A stretch of DNA of 64,000 bases from Tsukamurella sp040611135 (lineage in GTDB: Bacteria > Actinomycetota > Actinomycetes > Mycobacteriales > Mycobacteriaceae). Location of the stretch: contig NZ_JBEXNL010000012.1 in NCBI RefSeq assembly GCF_040611135.1, forward strand, positions 91,550 to 155,549, in the 5' to 3' direction. Position numbers and translations under genes: made by a program. Below, in pieces: positions 7,699-15,920 of this stretch. The notes below the pieces were generated by a model that worked only from the letters and a program-made list of their open reading frames with translations, made no database searches and was not told where the DNA came from. Within the stretch, counting starts at the first letter, position 1, and every line of letters begins with the position of its first letter.

Positions 7699-9677
7699 TC
7701 CTCGTTGTCTCCTGAATCTTCCAGCACGGCGACCACGGCGCCGGCATCGATGTTCTGGCCCACCTCGACCGGGATCGAGGCGATGACTCCGTCGGTGGGA
7801 GCGGAGATCGCGTGCTCCATCTTCATGGCCTCCATCCACAGCACCGGTTGCCCGGCGGCGACGGAATCGCCCTCCTGCGCGCCGATCCGGGTGATCACGC
7901 CGGGCATCGGCGCGAGCAGGGAGCCGGCCGCCGCCGCGGCGTCGGCCGACGGCAGAGGGTCGACGAGCGTCAGGGTCGCCGCGCCGCGCGCGGTCTCCAC
8001 CTCCACGACGGTGCGATCGCCCGGGTAGGCGGTCACGGCGACGGTGCGCCGGATACCGTCGCGCTCCACCGCGACCGTCGCACGGTCACCGTCGTCGACG
8101 ACGGTCGCGACCTGGCCGGTGTCGGCCCGGAACTCGCGCTCGTCCGCGGTCCGGAACTCGGGCACCAGGCTGCGCGCACCGATGTTGCGCCAGCCGGGCG
8201 CGACGTGCGGCAGCGGGCTCGCGGCGGCACCCCGGCGATCCAGCACGGCGCCGGCTGCGGATGCCGCCTCCGCGAGCTCCGCCTCGTCGAGCAGCGGCGC
8301 GGCCAGGCGCTCGAGCCGCTCGCCGGTGAGGAAGTCGGTGGCGAAGTCGCCGGCTTTGAAGTCCGCGTCCGCGAGGATGCGGACCAGCAGGTCACGGTTC
8401 GTCGTGAGGCCGTGGATCGTTGCCTTCCGCAGTGCTGCCTCGGTGATGGCGAGTGCCTGCGCGCGGGTCGGCGCGAAGCCGATCACCTTGGCGAGCATCG
8501 GATCGTAGAAGACCTCGACGACGCTGTCCCGCCGCGCGAGCGCGCTGTCGAGCCGGATGCCGGGACGATCCGGCCCGGAGAACTCGCTGACCACACCGGG
8601 AACCTCGAAGCGGTGGACGGTGCCGGCGGCGGGCCGCCAGTCGTTGGCGGGATCCTCGGCGTAGAGGCGGGCCTCGATCGCCCACCCGCGGGTCGCGGGC
8701 GGCTCGGCGGAGGGCAGCGGCCGGCCTGCGGCCACGTCGAACTGCAGGCCCACGAGGTCGAGGCCGGTGGTGGCCTCGGTGACGGGGTGCTCGACCTGCA
8801 GGCGGGTGTTCACCTCGAGGAAGAAGAACTCGCCGGCGTCGGTGGCGAGGAACTCCACGGTGCCCGCGCCGGTGTAGCCGATGGCCTTGGCGGCGTTGGC
8901 GGCCGCCTCGTACAGGGCGGTGCGCATCGCCGGATGCCGCTCGACGAGCGGCGACGGGGCCTCCTCGAGGACCTTCTGGTGGCGGCGCTGGATCGAGCAT
9001 TCGCGCTCGCCCACGGCCCAGACGGTGCCCTGGGAGTCGGCCATCACCTGGACCTCGATGTGCCGGCCGCGCTCGAGGTAGCGCTCGCAGAAGACGGTGC
9101 CGTCGCCGAACGCGGACTTCGCTTCGCGCTCCGCGGCCGCGAGGTTCTCCTCGAGCTCGCCGCGGGTGCGCACGACGCGCATGCCGCGCCCGCCGCCGCC
9201 GGCGGACGCCTTCACCAGGACGGGGAAGTCGCTGTCGGACACCTGGTCCGGGGTGAGGTTCGTGAGCATGGGCACGCCGGCCTCGGCGAGCCGGGCCTTC
9301 GCCGCGACCTTGGAGCCCATCGCGGTGATCGCGTCGGGTGAGGGTCCGATCCAGACGATGCCGGCGGCCTGGACCGCGGCGGCGAAGTCGGCGTTCTCGG
9401 AGAGGAAGCCGTAGCCGGGGTGGATCGCCTGTGCGCCGGTGGCCTTCGCCGCGGCGATGATCTTCTCGCCCTGCAGATACGTGTCGGCGGGGGACTCGCC
9501 GGGCAGGCGCACGGCCTCGTCGGCCTCGGCGACGTGCGGCGCGCTCGCATCCGGGTCGGAGTAGACCGCCACGGCGCGCAGGCCGCGGGCGTGGGCCGCG
9601 GCGATGACGCGGCGGGCGATCTCGCCGCGGTTGGCGACGAGGACGGAATCGAAAGCAGTCTCAGTCATTTCACTCAC
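7695..9677 (-). CDS. Biotin-dependent acyl-CoA carboxylase alpha subunit (biotin carboxylase + BCCP)
   Basis: 660 residues. Domain order: biotin carboxylase N-domain (FDSVLVANRGEIARRVIAAA), ATP-grasp with glycine loop KASAGGGGRGMRVV near residue 160 and EVNTRLQVEHPVTE near 290, BC C-domain, a middle linker, and a C-terminal biotinyl domain with the EAMKMEH site near 626. It carboxylates biotin with ATP and bicarbonate; the beta subunit at 9674 transfers the carboxyl group. Start: the GTG at 9677 overlaps the beta-subunit stop (GTGA) and is preferred; an ATG nine bases on (9668) is the alternative. By context it resembles methylcrotonyl-/geranyl-CoA carboxylases more than housekeeping AccA3. 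Confidence 0.92.
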   Translation of the reverse strand: MSEMTETAFDSVLVANRGEIARRVIAAAHARGLRAVAVYSDPDASAPHVAEADEAVRLPGESPADTYLQGEKIIAAAKATGAQAIHPGYGFLSENADFAAAVQAAGIVWIGPSPDAITAMGSKVAAKARLAEAGVPMLTNLTPDQVSDSDFPVLVKASAGGGGRGMRVVRTRGELEENLAAAEREAKSAFGDGTVFCERYLERGRHIEVQVMADSQGTVWAVGERECSIQRRHQKVLEEAPSPLVERHPAMRTALYEAAANAAKAIGYTGAGTVEFLATDAGEFFFLEVNTRLQVEHPVTEATTGLDLVGLQFDVAAGRPLPSAEPPATRGWAIEARLYAEDPANDWRPAAGTVHRFEVPGVVSEFSGPDRPGIRLDSALARRDSVVEVFYDPMLAKVIGFAPTRAQALAITEAALRKATIHGLTTNRDLLVRILADADFKAGDFATDFLTGERLERLAAPLLDEAELAEAASAAGAVLDRRGAAASPLPHVAPGWRNIGARSLVPEFRTADEREFRADTGQVATVVDDGDRATVAVERDGIRRTVAVTAYPGDRTVVEVETARGAATLTLVDPLPSADAAAAAGSLLAPMPGVITRIGAQEGDSVAAGQPVLWMEAMKMEHAISAPTDGVIASIPVEVGQNIDAGAVVAVLEDSGDNEE

Positions 9678-11263
9678 ATCCGGAAGACGCCGAAGGCGTA
9701 GGTGCCGTTGACGGGGCCGTTGTGGATGGCGGACAGGGCCATACCGAGCACCGTGCGGGTGTCGCGGGGGTCGATGATCCCGTCGTCGTAGAGCATCCCG
9801 GACATGAAGGCCGGCAGCGACTCCTTGTCGATCTGGGTCTCGATGGCGGTGCGCATGCCGTCCACGAAGGCGGGGTCCATGGCCTGGCCGCGGGACGCTG
9901 CCGAGGCGGCGGCGACCTCGGTGACGACGTCGGCGAGTTGCTTGGCGCCCATGACGGCCGAGCGTGCGCTGGGCCAGGAGAACAGGAACCGCGGGTTGAA
10001 GGCGCGGCCCGCCATGCCGTAGTGCCCGGCACCGTAGGAGGCGCCGGCGATGAGCGAGAGGTGCGGCACCTCCGAGTTGGAGACGGCGTTGATCATCATC
10101 GAGCCGTGCTTGATCATGCCGCCGCGCTCGTACTCGGCGCCCACCATGTAGCCGGTGGTGTTGTGGATGAACAGCAGTGGCGTGTCGTAGCGGTTCGCCA
10201 GCTGGATGAACTGCGTGGCCTTCTGGGCCTCCTCGGAGAACAGGACGCCGCGGGCGTTGGCGAGGATGCCGATGGGGTAGCCGTGCAGGTTCGCCCAGCC
10301 GGTGGTGAGCGAGCCGCCGTAGAGCGGCTTGAACTCGTCATAGTCGGAGTCGTCGACGATGTGGGCGATGATCTCACGCGGGTCGAAGGGGATCTTGAGA
10401 TCGTCCGGGACGATGTCGAGCAGGCCCTCGGCGTCGTACCGCGGGGGCAGGACCTGGCTCGACGGGGCCGTGCCCTGCTTGCGCCAGTTGAGCCGCTTGA
10501 CGATCGAGCGGGCGATACGGGCCGCGTCGAGCTCGTCGCTGGCCAGGTAGTCGCCGAGGCCCGAGGTGCGCGAGTGCATCTCTGCGCCGCCGAGCGTCTC
10601 GTCGTCGGAGATCTCGCCCGTCGCGGCCTTCACCAGGGGCGGGCCGGCGAGGAAGACCTTGGAGCGCTCCTTGATCATCACGACGTGGTCGCTCATGCCG
10701 GGGATGTAGGCGCCGCCCGCGGTGGAGTTGCCGTAGACGACGGAGATCGTGGGGATCCCGGCCTTCGACAGCTGCGTGAGATTGCGGAACATCGCGCCGC
10801 CGGGGACGAAGACCTCCTTCTGCGTGGGGAGGTCGGCGCCGCCGGACTCGACGAGCGAGAGCACGGGGAGGCGGTTCTCGCGGGCGATGTCGTTGAGGCG
10901 CAGCGACTTGCGCAGCGTCCACGGGTTGGAGGTGCCGCCCTTGACGGTGGGGTCGTTGGCGACCACCATCACCTCGACGCCCTCGACCACGCCGATGCCG
11001 CCGACGAGGGACGCGCCGACCTGGAAGTCGCTGCCCCAGGCGGCGAGCGGCATCAGCTCGAGGAAGGGCGAGGCGGGGTCGAGGACGCTGTCGATGCGTT
11101 CGCGGGCGGTGAGCTTGCCGCGTCCCCGGTGCCGCTCGACGTACTTCTCGCCGCCGCCCGCGAGGGCCTTGTCGAACTCGGTGGTGAGGTCGGCGAGTTT
11201 GCCGAGCATCGTCTCGCGGTACGCGGCCGCGTCGGGGGAGGGGGTGCTGCGGAGCACCGTCAT
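9674..11263 (-). CDS. Acyl-CoA carboxylase beta subunit (carboxyltransferase)
   Basis: 529 residues, the length of methylcrotonyl/geranyl-CoA carboxylase beta subunits. Visible signatures are GRGKLTARERIDSVLDPASPFLEL (N-terminal) and GASYGAGHYGMAGRAFNPRFLFSWPSARSAVMGAKQLADV, the acyl-CoA-binding crotonase-like half; the FLFSWPxA segment is typical of the MCC/GCC subgroup rather than propionyl-CoA carboxylase. It acts with the overlapping alpha subunit (GTGA). A geranyl-type substrate would agree with the AtuA-like gene in the same operon; a methylcrotonyl-type substrate would agree with leucine catabolism. The sequence does not decide. Confidence 0.92.
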   Translation of the reverse strand: MTVLRSTPSPDAAAYRETMLGKLADLTTEFDKALAGGGEKYVERHRGRGKLTARERIDSVLDPASPFLELMPLAAWGSDFQVGASLVGGIGVVEGVEVMVVANDPTVKGGTSNPWTLRKSLRLNDIARENRLPVLSLVESGGADLPTQKEVFVPGGAMFRNLTQLSKAGIPTISVVYGNSTAGGAYIPGMSDHVVMIKERSKVFLAGPPLVKAATGEISDDETLGGAEMHSRTSGLGDYLASDELDAARIARSIVKRLNWRKQGTAPSSQVLPPRYDAEGLLDIVPDDLKIPFDPREIIAHIVDDSDYDEFKPLYGGSLTTGWANLHGYPIGILANARGVLFSEEAQKATQFIQLANRYDTPLLFIHNTTGYMVGAEYERGGMIKHGSMMINAVSNSEVPHLSLIAGASYGAGHYGMAGRAFNPRFLFSWPSARSAVMGAKQLADVVTEVAAASAASRGQAMDPAFVDGMRTAIETQIDKESLPAFMSGMLYDDGIIDPRDTRTVLGMALSAIHNGPVNGTYAFGVFRM

Positions 11264-11312
11264 GAGTCGAGTCCTTCGTCGTCGTGTGCGCGCGGGGCGC
11301 GGTCTACGGGGT

Positions 11313-12485
11313 TCACTTGTAGCCGAGGCGGTTCGCCGCGAGCGTCGTGAGGATCTGCGTCGTGCCGCCGCCGATGCCGAGGATGCGGACGTCGCGGTAG
11401 TGCCGGGAGACCTCGTACTCGGACATGTAGCCGTGGCCGCCGAAGAGCTGCACCGCCTCGTTGGCGACCCATTCGCCGCACTCGACGGCGGTGTTCTTGG
11501 CGAAGCAGGCCTGGGGCACCAGCTCGGCTGCCGCCGCGGGGCCGCCGGATTCCATCGCCTCCGCGTACTGGTCGGCGACGTGCCGGCTGTACACGCGGGC
11601 GACCTCGATGCGGCGCCGCATCTCGGTCACGGTGTTCTGCACGGCCTGGCGTTTGATCAGGGGCTGGCCGAAGGTCTCCCGGGTGCGGACCCAGTCGAGC
11701 GTGAGGTCGAGGCAGCGCTGCGCGTGCGAGTAGGCCTGCACCGCGAGGGCGAGGCGCTCGGTGACGAAGGCGGCGCCGATCATGAGGAAGCCGCTGCCCT
11801 CGGGGCCGATGAGGTTCTCGGCGGGAACGCGGACGTCGGTGAAGGACAGCTCGGCCGTGTCCGAGGCGTGCCAGCCCATCTTCTTCAGTGGGGCGCTCAC
11901 CTCGAAGCCGTCCAGACCCTTGGGAATCACGAGCAGGCTGATGCCGCTCGCGCCGTCGCCGCCGGTGCGGACGGCGGTGACCACCCAGTCGGCGCGGATG
12001 CCCGACGTGATGAAGGTCTTGGCGCCGTTGACGATGTAGTGATCGCCGTCCTTGCGCGCGGTGGTCGTGAGGTGGCTCAGGTCGGAGCCGCCGCCGGGCT
12101 CGGTGAGGCCGAGCGAGCTGATCTTCTCGCCGGCGAGCACGGGCGCGACCCACTTCTGCTTCTGCTCATCGGTGCCCGCGAGGATGATGTGCGGCACCGA
12201 GATCCCGCACGTGAACAGCGAGGCGAACAGGCCGCCGGAGCCGCCGGCCTCGTGCATCGCCTCGCACACGATGAGGGCGTCGCGAGGATCGCCGCCCCCG
12301 CCGCCCACCGCTTCGGGGAACGAGACGCCGAGCAGGCCGAGATCGCCCGCCTTGCGGTGCAGCTCGCGGGGGAGCAGGCCGCCCGCCTCCCAGTCGTCGA
12401 GGTTCGGGATGATCTCGCGTTCGGTGAACGCGGTCACCGTCTTCCGGAGCGCGAGCCGCTCCTCGGACTCCCACAGGCCGGTCAT
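11313..12485 (-). CDS. Acyl-CoA dehydrogenase (second of two)
   Basis: 390 residues. Typical segments: SLGLTEPGGGSDLSHLTTTARKDGDHYIVNGAKTFITSG in the centre and QLFGGHGYMSEYEVSRHYRDVRILGIGGGTTQI near the C-terminus, where the glutamate in YMSEYEV is a candidate catalytic base. The GTTQIL ending is characteristic of citronellyl-CoA/isovaleryl-CoA-type dehydrogenases. Start ATG overlaps the AtuA-like gene stop (ATGA at 12482-12485). There is a 49-base gap to the carboxylase beta gene downstream, the widest inside the operon. Probably makes the 2-enoyl-CoA substrate for the carboxylase (inference). Confidence 0.88.
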   Translation of the reverse strand: MTGLWESEERLALRKTVTAFTEREIIPNLDDWEAGGLLPRELHRKAGDLGLLGVSFPEAVGGGGGDPRDALIVCEAMHEAGGSGGLFASLFTCGISVPHIILAGTDEQKQKWVAPVLAGEKISSLGLTEPGGGSDLSHLTTTARKDGDHYIVNGAKTFITSGIRADWVVTAVRTGGDGASGISLLVIPKGLDGFEVSAPLKKMGWHASDTAELSFTDVRVPAENLIGPEGSGFLMIGAAFVTERLALAVQAYSHAQRCLDLTLDWVRTRETFGQPLIKRQAVQNTVTEMRRRIEVARVYSRHVADQYAEAMESGGPAAAAELVPQACFAKNTAVECGEWVANEAVQLFGGHGYMSEYEVSRHYRDVRILGIGGGTTQILTTLAANRLGYK

Positions 12486-14233
12486 GCGAACTCCTTCGTG
12501 GTGTGGCCCGCGGGGAGCAGGCCGGTGGGCAGGTCGACATAGCGTCCCCGGAGCCACTCGCCGACGCCCTTGGCCTGCGGGTCGAACCGGTAGCCGTGGG
12601 CGACGCCCTTGCCCAGCAGGTCCTCGATGACGAAGTTGAGGGCCTTGAGATTCGGCAGCTCGTAGCGGCGGACGGGAAGGCTCGCGGCCTCCGGAAGGAG
12701 TTCGCGCAGAGCCTGTTCGGTCAGATTACTGCGGAGCCAGTCGTAGCCCGCGTCGGACTCCGCCCAGACGCCGACGTTGGCGCTGCCGCCCTTGTCGCCG
12801 CTGCGCGCGCCGAAGACGGTGCCGAGCGGGACGCGGACCGTCGGGCCGGCCGGGAGCGAGGCCGCGCCGCCGGGCTGGGAGGGGTCGGCGACGAGTTCCT
12901 GGACGACCTCCGGCGGGGCGATGTCGACGACGGTGCCGTCGGGCCGGTGGGCGCGGTGCGGGACGTCGCCGTTCGGCACGTACACGGCTTGGTACACCCC
13001 GTACGGGCCGCCACTCGACGGCGGCGCCATCGGGGAGGCGCCGGGGTAGGTGGCGAGCGCGAGTTCCACGGCGGCGGAGCTGAACGCGCGCCCGACGCGG
13101 TTCGGGTCGGTGTCCCACGCCACCGCGGTGAGGGTGGCCGACGCGGCCGCCTCGGTGGGGGCGTCGGGATGGTCGGTGCGGGCCAGGCGGAACTGCAGGT
13201 CCGACGGTGCGCCGCCGCTCCGCTCGAGCGAATCGCGCAGCTGCGCCTCCAGCAGCGCGGCCTTGCGTTCGACGTCGATGCCGGTGAGCAGGAAGGCGAT
13301 CTCGTTGCGGAAGCCGCCGAGCGTGGTGGTCGCGACCTTCGTGGTGGTCGACGGTGCCTCGCCGCGGACGCCACTCACGGCGACGCGGTCCGGGCCGTCC
13401 TGGGTGAGGGTCATGGAGTCGAGTCGCAGCGTGACATCGGGGTTCGCGTAGCGCTGGCCGGTGACCTCGTAGAGCAGCTGCGCGGTGACGGTGCCGACCT
13501 CGACCACGCCGCCGGTGCCGGGCTGCTTGGTGATGGCGAAGGAGCCGTCGGCGGCGATCTCGGCGATGGGGAAGCCGGGGTGGAGGAGCTGCTCGATCGG
13601 GTGGCGGTCGAAGAAGGCGTAGTTGCCGCCGGTGGCCTGGGTGCCGCACTCGATGATGTGGCCCGCGGCGACGGCGCCGGCGAGGGCGTCGAAGTCGGTG
13701 CGCTGCCAGCCGAATTCGGCGATGGCGGGACCGAGGATGACGGAGGCGTCGGTGACACGGCCGGTGATGACGATGTCCGCACCCGCGGCCAGGCAGTCGG
13801 CGATGCCGAAGGCGCCGAGATAGGCGTTCGCGGTGACCGCGTTCGGCACCCCGAGCTCGGCGGACCGGGCGATGAGGTCGTCACCGTCGACCCACCCGAC
13901 CTTGAGGCGACGGACGGACTCCCCGGAGCTCTCAATGGCCTTCTCGAGGGCGGCGGCGAGGCCGCCCGGGTTGAGGCCGCCGGCGTTGACGACGACCTTG
14001 GTGCCGCGCTCGGCGAGGAGGCCGAGGTGCGGGGTGAGGTGGCGCAGGAAGGTCTTGGCGTAGCCCAGATCCGCGTCCTTGAGCCGGTCACGGCCGAGGA
14101 TGAGCATGGTGAGCTCGGCGAGGTAGTCGCCGGTGATGTAGTCGACGCGCGGTCCGGCGAGCATCTCGCCGATCGCGGCTGCGCGGTCGCCGTAGAACCC
14201 CGAGACGTTGGCGATGCTGATGGTGCGGGTCAT
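12482..14233 (-). CDS. AtuA-like protein (acyclic terpene utilisation AtuA / DUF1446 family)
   Basis: 583 residues. The N-terminal ~450 residues carry the family pattern (SIANVSGFYGDRAAAIGEML, GDYLAELTM, VVNAGGLNPGG, ADIVITGRVTDASVILGP). The C-terminal ~110 residues (VPLGTVFGARSGDKGGSANVGVWA onwards) are the small domain found fused or separate in this family. AtuA is required for citronellol/geraniol growth in Pseudomonas but its reaction is not established to my knowledge. Its position with an acyl-CoA carboxylase and citronellyl-CoA-like dehydrogenase supports a role in branched or isoprenoid acyl-CoA catabolism. Both ends overlap neighbours by four bases. Confidence 0.85.
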   Translation of the reverse strand: MTRTISIANVSGFYGDRAAAIGEMLAGPRVDYITGDYLAELTMLILGRDRLKDADLGYAKTFLRHLTPHLGLLAERGTKVVVNAGGLNPGGLAAALEKAIESSGESVRRLKVGWVDGDDLIARSAELGVPNAVTANAYLGAFGIADCLAAGADIVITGRVTDASVILGPAIAEFGWQRTDFDALAGAVAAGHIIECGTQATGGNYAFFDRHPIEQLLHPGFPIAEIAADGSFAITKQPGTGGVVEVGTVTAQLLYEVTGQRYANPDVTLRLDSMTLTQDGPDRVAVSGVRGEAPSTTTKVATTTLGGFRNEIAFLLTGIDVERKAALLEAQLRDSLERSGGAPSDLQFRLARTDHPDAPTEAAASATLTAVAWDTDPNRVGRAFSSAAVELALATYPGASPMAPPSSGGPYGVYQAVYVPNGDVPHRAHRPDGTVVDIAPPEVVQELVADPSQPGGAASLPAGPTVRVPLGTVFGARSGDKGGSANVGVWAESDAGYDWLRSNLTEQALRELLPEAASLPVRRYELPNLKALNFVIEDLLGKGVAHGYRFDPQAKGVGEWLRGRYVDLPTGLLPAGHTTKEFA

Positions 14234-15012
14234 GGACGTCCCTCCTGCGGGGCGCGGCCGGCGCCGGGGGCCCCGGCGAAGCACTGCGCGATCGTGAGCC
14301 AGTGGGCGGCGTCCTCGCCCGTGGCGACGAGATCGGTATCGGCGACGTTGACGCGCTGGGTCGCCAGCCGGCAGAAGTCCTCGAGCGAGCCGGTGACGCG
14401 CTGCGCCGCATCGCCGGGGCCGAAGGAGATCTCCGAGCCGTCGGCGGCGACCAGGAAGACGTCGAAGGACTCGGCGGGCGGTGTCTCGCCGTTGACGGTG
14501 TACGCGAAATCACGCGTCTTGTAGGCGATCTTGGCGACGTGGGGGAGCGCTTCGGGGGCGTCGAGCTCGGTGCCCGCGGCGTCGGCGATGTCCAGGCCGT
14601 GCGCCCAGGTCTCCATGAGGCGGGCGTTCGCCATCGTCGCGGGCCGCATGGGTGGGCCGAACCAGGGGAGCGGCGTTCCGGGGTCGGCCTCGCGCAGCGC
14701 GACGGCCAGTGCGGCGCGGGCGCGGTCCCAGCGCGCGCGCAGGTCCGGGTCGGCGGCCAGTTCGGCGGCGCCGGCGTCGACGAAGCCCATCGGGTCCTGC
14801 ATGGCCTCCCGCAGGAGCGCGGTGAACCCCTCGGGATCGGTGGCGGCGACGAGGGAGACCTCGTCGGTCCAGGCCAGGTGGGCGACCTGATGGGCGACCG
14901 TCCAGCCCTCGGCGGGCGTGGGCAGCGACCAGTCGGGGAGGGCGTCCGCGATCGCGGCGACGGCGGCCGAGGTGGATTCGAGCGCGTCGAACACGGGGGC
15001 TGAAGTGGGCAC
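14230..15012 (-). CDS. TIGR03084-family actinobacterial protein (DinB/MDMPI-like fold), first gene of the catabolic operon
   Basis: 260 residues. The N-terminal part, FDALESTSAAVAAIADALPDWSLPTPAEGWTVAHQVAHLAWTDEVS, is the DinB/mycothiol-dependent isomerase type of metal-binding four-helix bundle, with the HQVAHL histidines (the usual metal ligands). A second conserved segment is METWAHGLDIADAAG. The family's function is unknown; in actinobacteria I know it next to AtuA-like genes, as here (ATGA-type overlap, 14230-14233). The start is set at GTG 15012, six bases after a CAGAGT -10 box; a GTG two codons upstream (15018) is also in frame. Confidence 0.8.
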   Translation of the reverse strand: MPTSAPVFDALESTSAAVAAIADALPDWSLPTPAEGWTVAHQVAHLAWTDEVSLVAATDPEGFTALLREAMQDPMGFVDAGAAELAADPDLRARWDRARAALAVALREADPGTPLPWFGPPMRPATMANARLMETWAHGLDIADAAGTELDAPEALPHVAKIAYKTRDFAYTVNGETPPAESFDVFLVAADGSEISFGPGDAAQRVTGSLEDFCRLATQRVNVADTDLVATGEDAAHWLTIAQCFAGAPGAGRAPQEGRP

Positions 15013-15018
15013 GCCCAC

Positions 15019-15047
15019 ACTCTGTCAGTCGAGGCCGAAAAAAACAA
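15019..15047 (-). promoter_or_regulatory. Promoter of the acyl-CoA catabolic operon
   Basis: On the minus strand: -35 TTGTTT (15047-15042), a 17-base spacer, and -10 CAGAGT (15024-15019), then six bases to the GTG at 15012, a leaderless arrangement. The -35 forms the last six bases of the inverted repeat at 15042-15063, so a protein bound there would block polymerase. Confidence 0.6.
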
Positions 15048-15063
15048 GCAGCAATGCTTGTTT
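15042..15063 (-). promoter_or_regulatory. 9-bp perfect inverted repeat: probable TetR operator, and possible terminator of the upstream nuclease gene
   Basis: Arms AAACAAGCA and TGCTTGTTT with a four-base centre; the right arm on the minus strand contains the -35 hexamer of the operon starting at 15012. Size and symmetry fit a TetR dimer site. On the minus strand the same repeat begins at the nuclease stop codon and is followed by more T residues (seven in a row), so its transcript would also form a hairpin with a U-tract, terminating the nuclease message. Both roles are inferred. Confidence 0.6.
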
Positions 15064-15796
15064 AGGTGCGGCAGGTCTCCACGGACTGCTCGACCACGGC
15101 AGCGGACGCACGGTCGACGGACAGCCCGTACTCCCGGGCGACGAGCGAGAACTGGCGCGCGTACTGGCAGTGGAAGCGCTCGTTGGCCGGCATCCAGCGA
15201 CCCGGAGGGGAATCACGCTTGTTCTCGTTCGCCGGGCCGTCGACCGCGACCAGGTTGCGCGGATCGTTGGCGAACGCGGTGCGTTTCGCGTCGTCCCACG
15301 ACCAGGCGCCCATGTCCCACGCATAGGCCAGCGCGATGACGTGGTCGATCTGGACCTTCGCGGAGGTCTTCGGCCCGCGCTCGAAACGCATCGTCGTGCC
15401 GCTGTACGGGTCGACCAGCGTGCCGGTCGCCACGGCGTTCGGGCACCCCGAGGTCCGGATGTAGGTCTTGGCGGTCAGGTCGCGGTCGAGGATGTCGTTG
15501 CGGGTGTCGCAGCCGTTGTGCCCGAGCGGCGCGGACTGGTCGTCGGTCCACGCCTCGCCGAAGGCGGCCCGACGGTACGCCTGCGGCGCCCGTTCGCGTG
15601 CCGCGACGATCCGGACGCCGGCCAGCGGCGCACCGTCGGACACCTGGGCCGACGGTGCCGCCGGTCCGGGAGTGGGCTCCGCTGCGGACCGGTCCCGGTA
15701 CGCCCCGACCGCGACGAACACGGCCGTCGCCGTGACGAGGACGAGCCCGATCCAGGACTGCCTGGACAGGCGACGGGGCGTTCTCCGGCGGGACAC
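15062..15796 (-). CDS. Membrane-anchored or secreted HNH nuclease (DUF1524/GmrSD C-terminal-like)
   Basis: 244 residues. A basic N-terminus (MSRRRTPRRLSRQSW) is followed by one hydrophobic segment (IGLVLVTATAVFVAVGA, about 16-32), a signal anchor. The nuclease core is DHVIALAYAWDMGAWSWDDAKRTAFANDPRNLVAVDGPANENKRDSPPGRWMPAN, with the DHV motif near residue 150 and the NxxNL/N-K residues of the beta-beta-alpha-metal fold. Actinobacterial proteins of this kind are extracellular DNases. GTG start, six bases after TAGGTT. The four cysteines suggest an oxidising, extracytoplasmic location. It ends at the inverted repeat preceding the next operon. Confidence 0.85.
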   Translation of the reverse strand: MSRRRTPRRLSRQSWIGLVLVTATAVFVAVGAYRDRSAAEPTPGPAAPSAQVSDGAPLAGVRIVAARERAPQAYRRAAFGEAWTDDQSAPLGHNGCDTRNDILDRDLTAKTYIRTSGCPNAVATGTLVDPYSGTTMRFERGPKTSAKVQIDHVIALAYAWDMGAWSWDDAKRTAFANDPRNLVAVDGPANENKRDSPPGRWMPANERFHCQYARQFSLVAREYGLSVDRASAAVVEQSVETCRT

Positions 15797-15802
15797 GAGC
15801 GC

Positions 15803-15808
15803 AACCTA
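15803..15808 (-). promoter_or_regulatory. Leaderless-type -10 box (TAGGTT) of the HNH nuclease gene
   Basis: TAGGTT on the minus strand, six bases before the GTG start; the same hexamer and spacing occur before the SRPBCC gene at 18416. Confidence 0.5.
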
Positions 15809-15920
15809 GCACCGCCCACCGACACGGCGGCATCGCCCGCGCCCCCGAGGCGTCCTCCGATCGGATGAAATCCGGCGGAGGTGCACACGGCGCGACGTCC
15901 GGCGCCCCAGGGTGGAGTGC

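Noticed and set aside
15042..15063. Possible KstR2-type operator (CAAG...CTTG)
   Set aside because: KstR2 sites, as I know them, have the CAAG and CTTG parts only two bases apart; here the gap is eight, so another TetR regulator is more likely.
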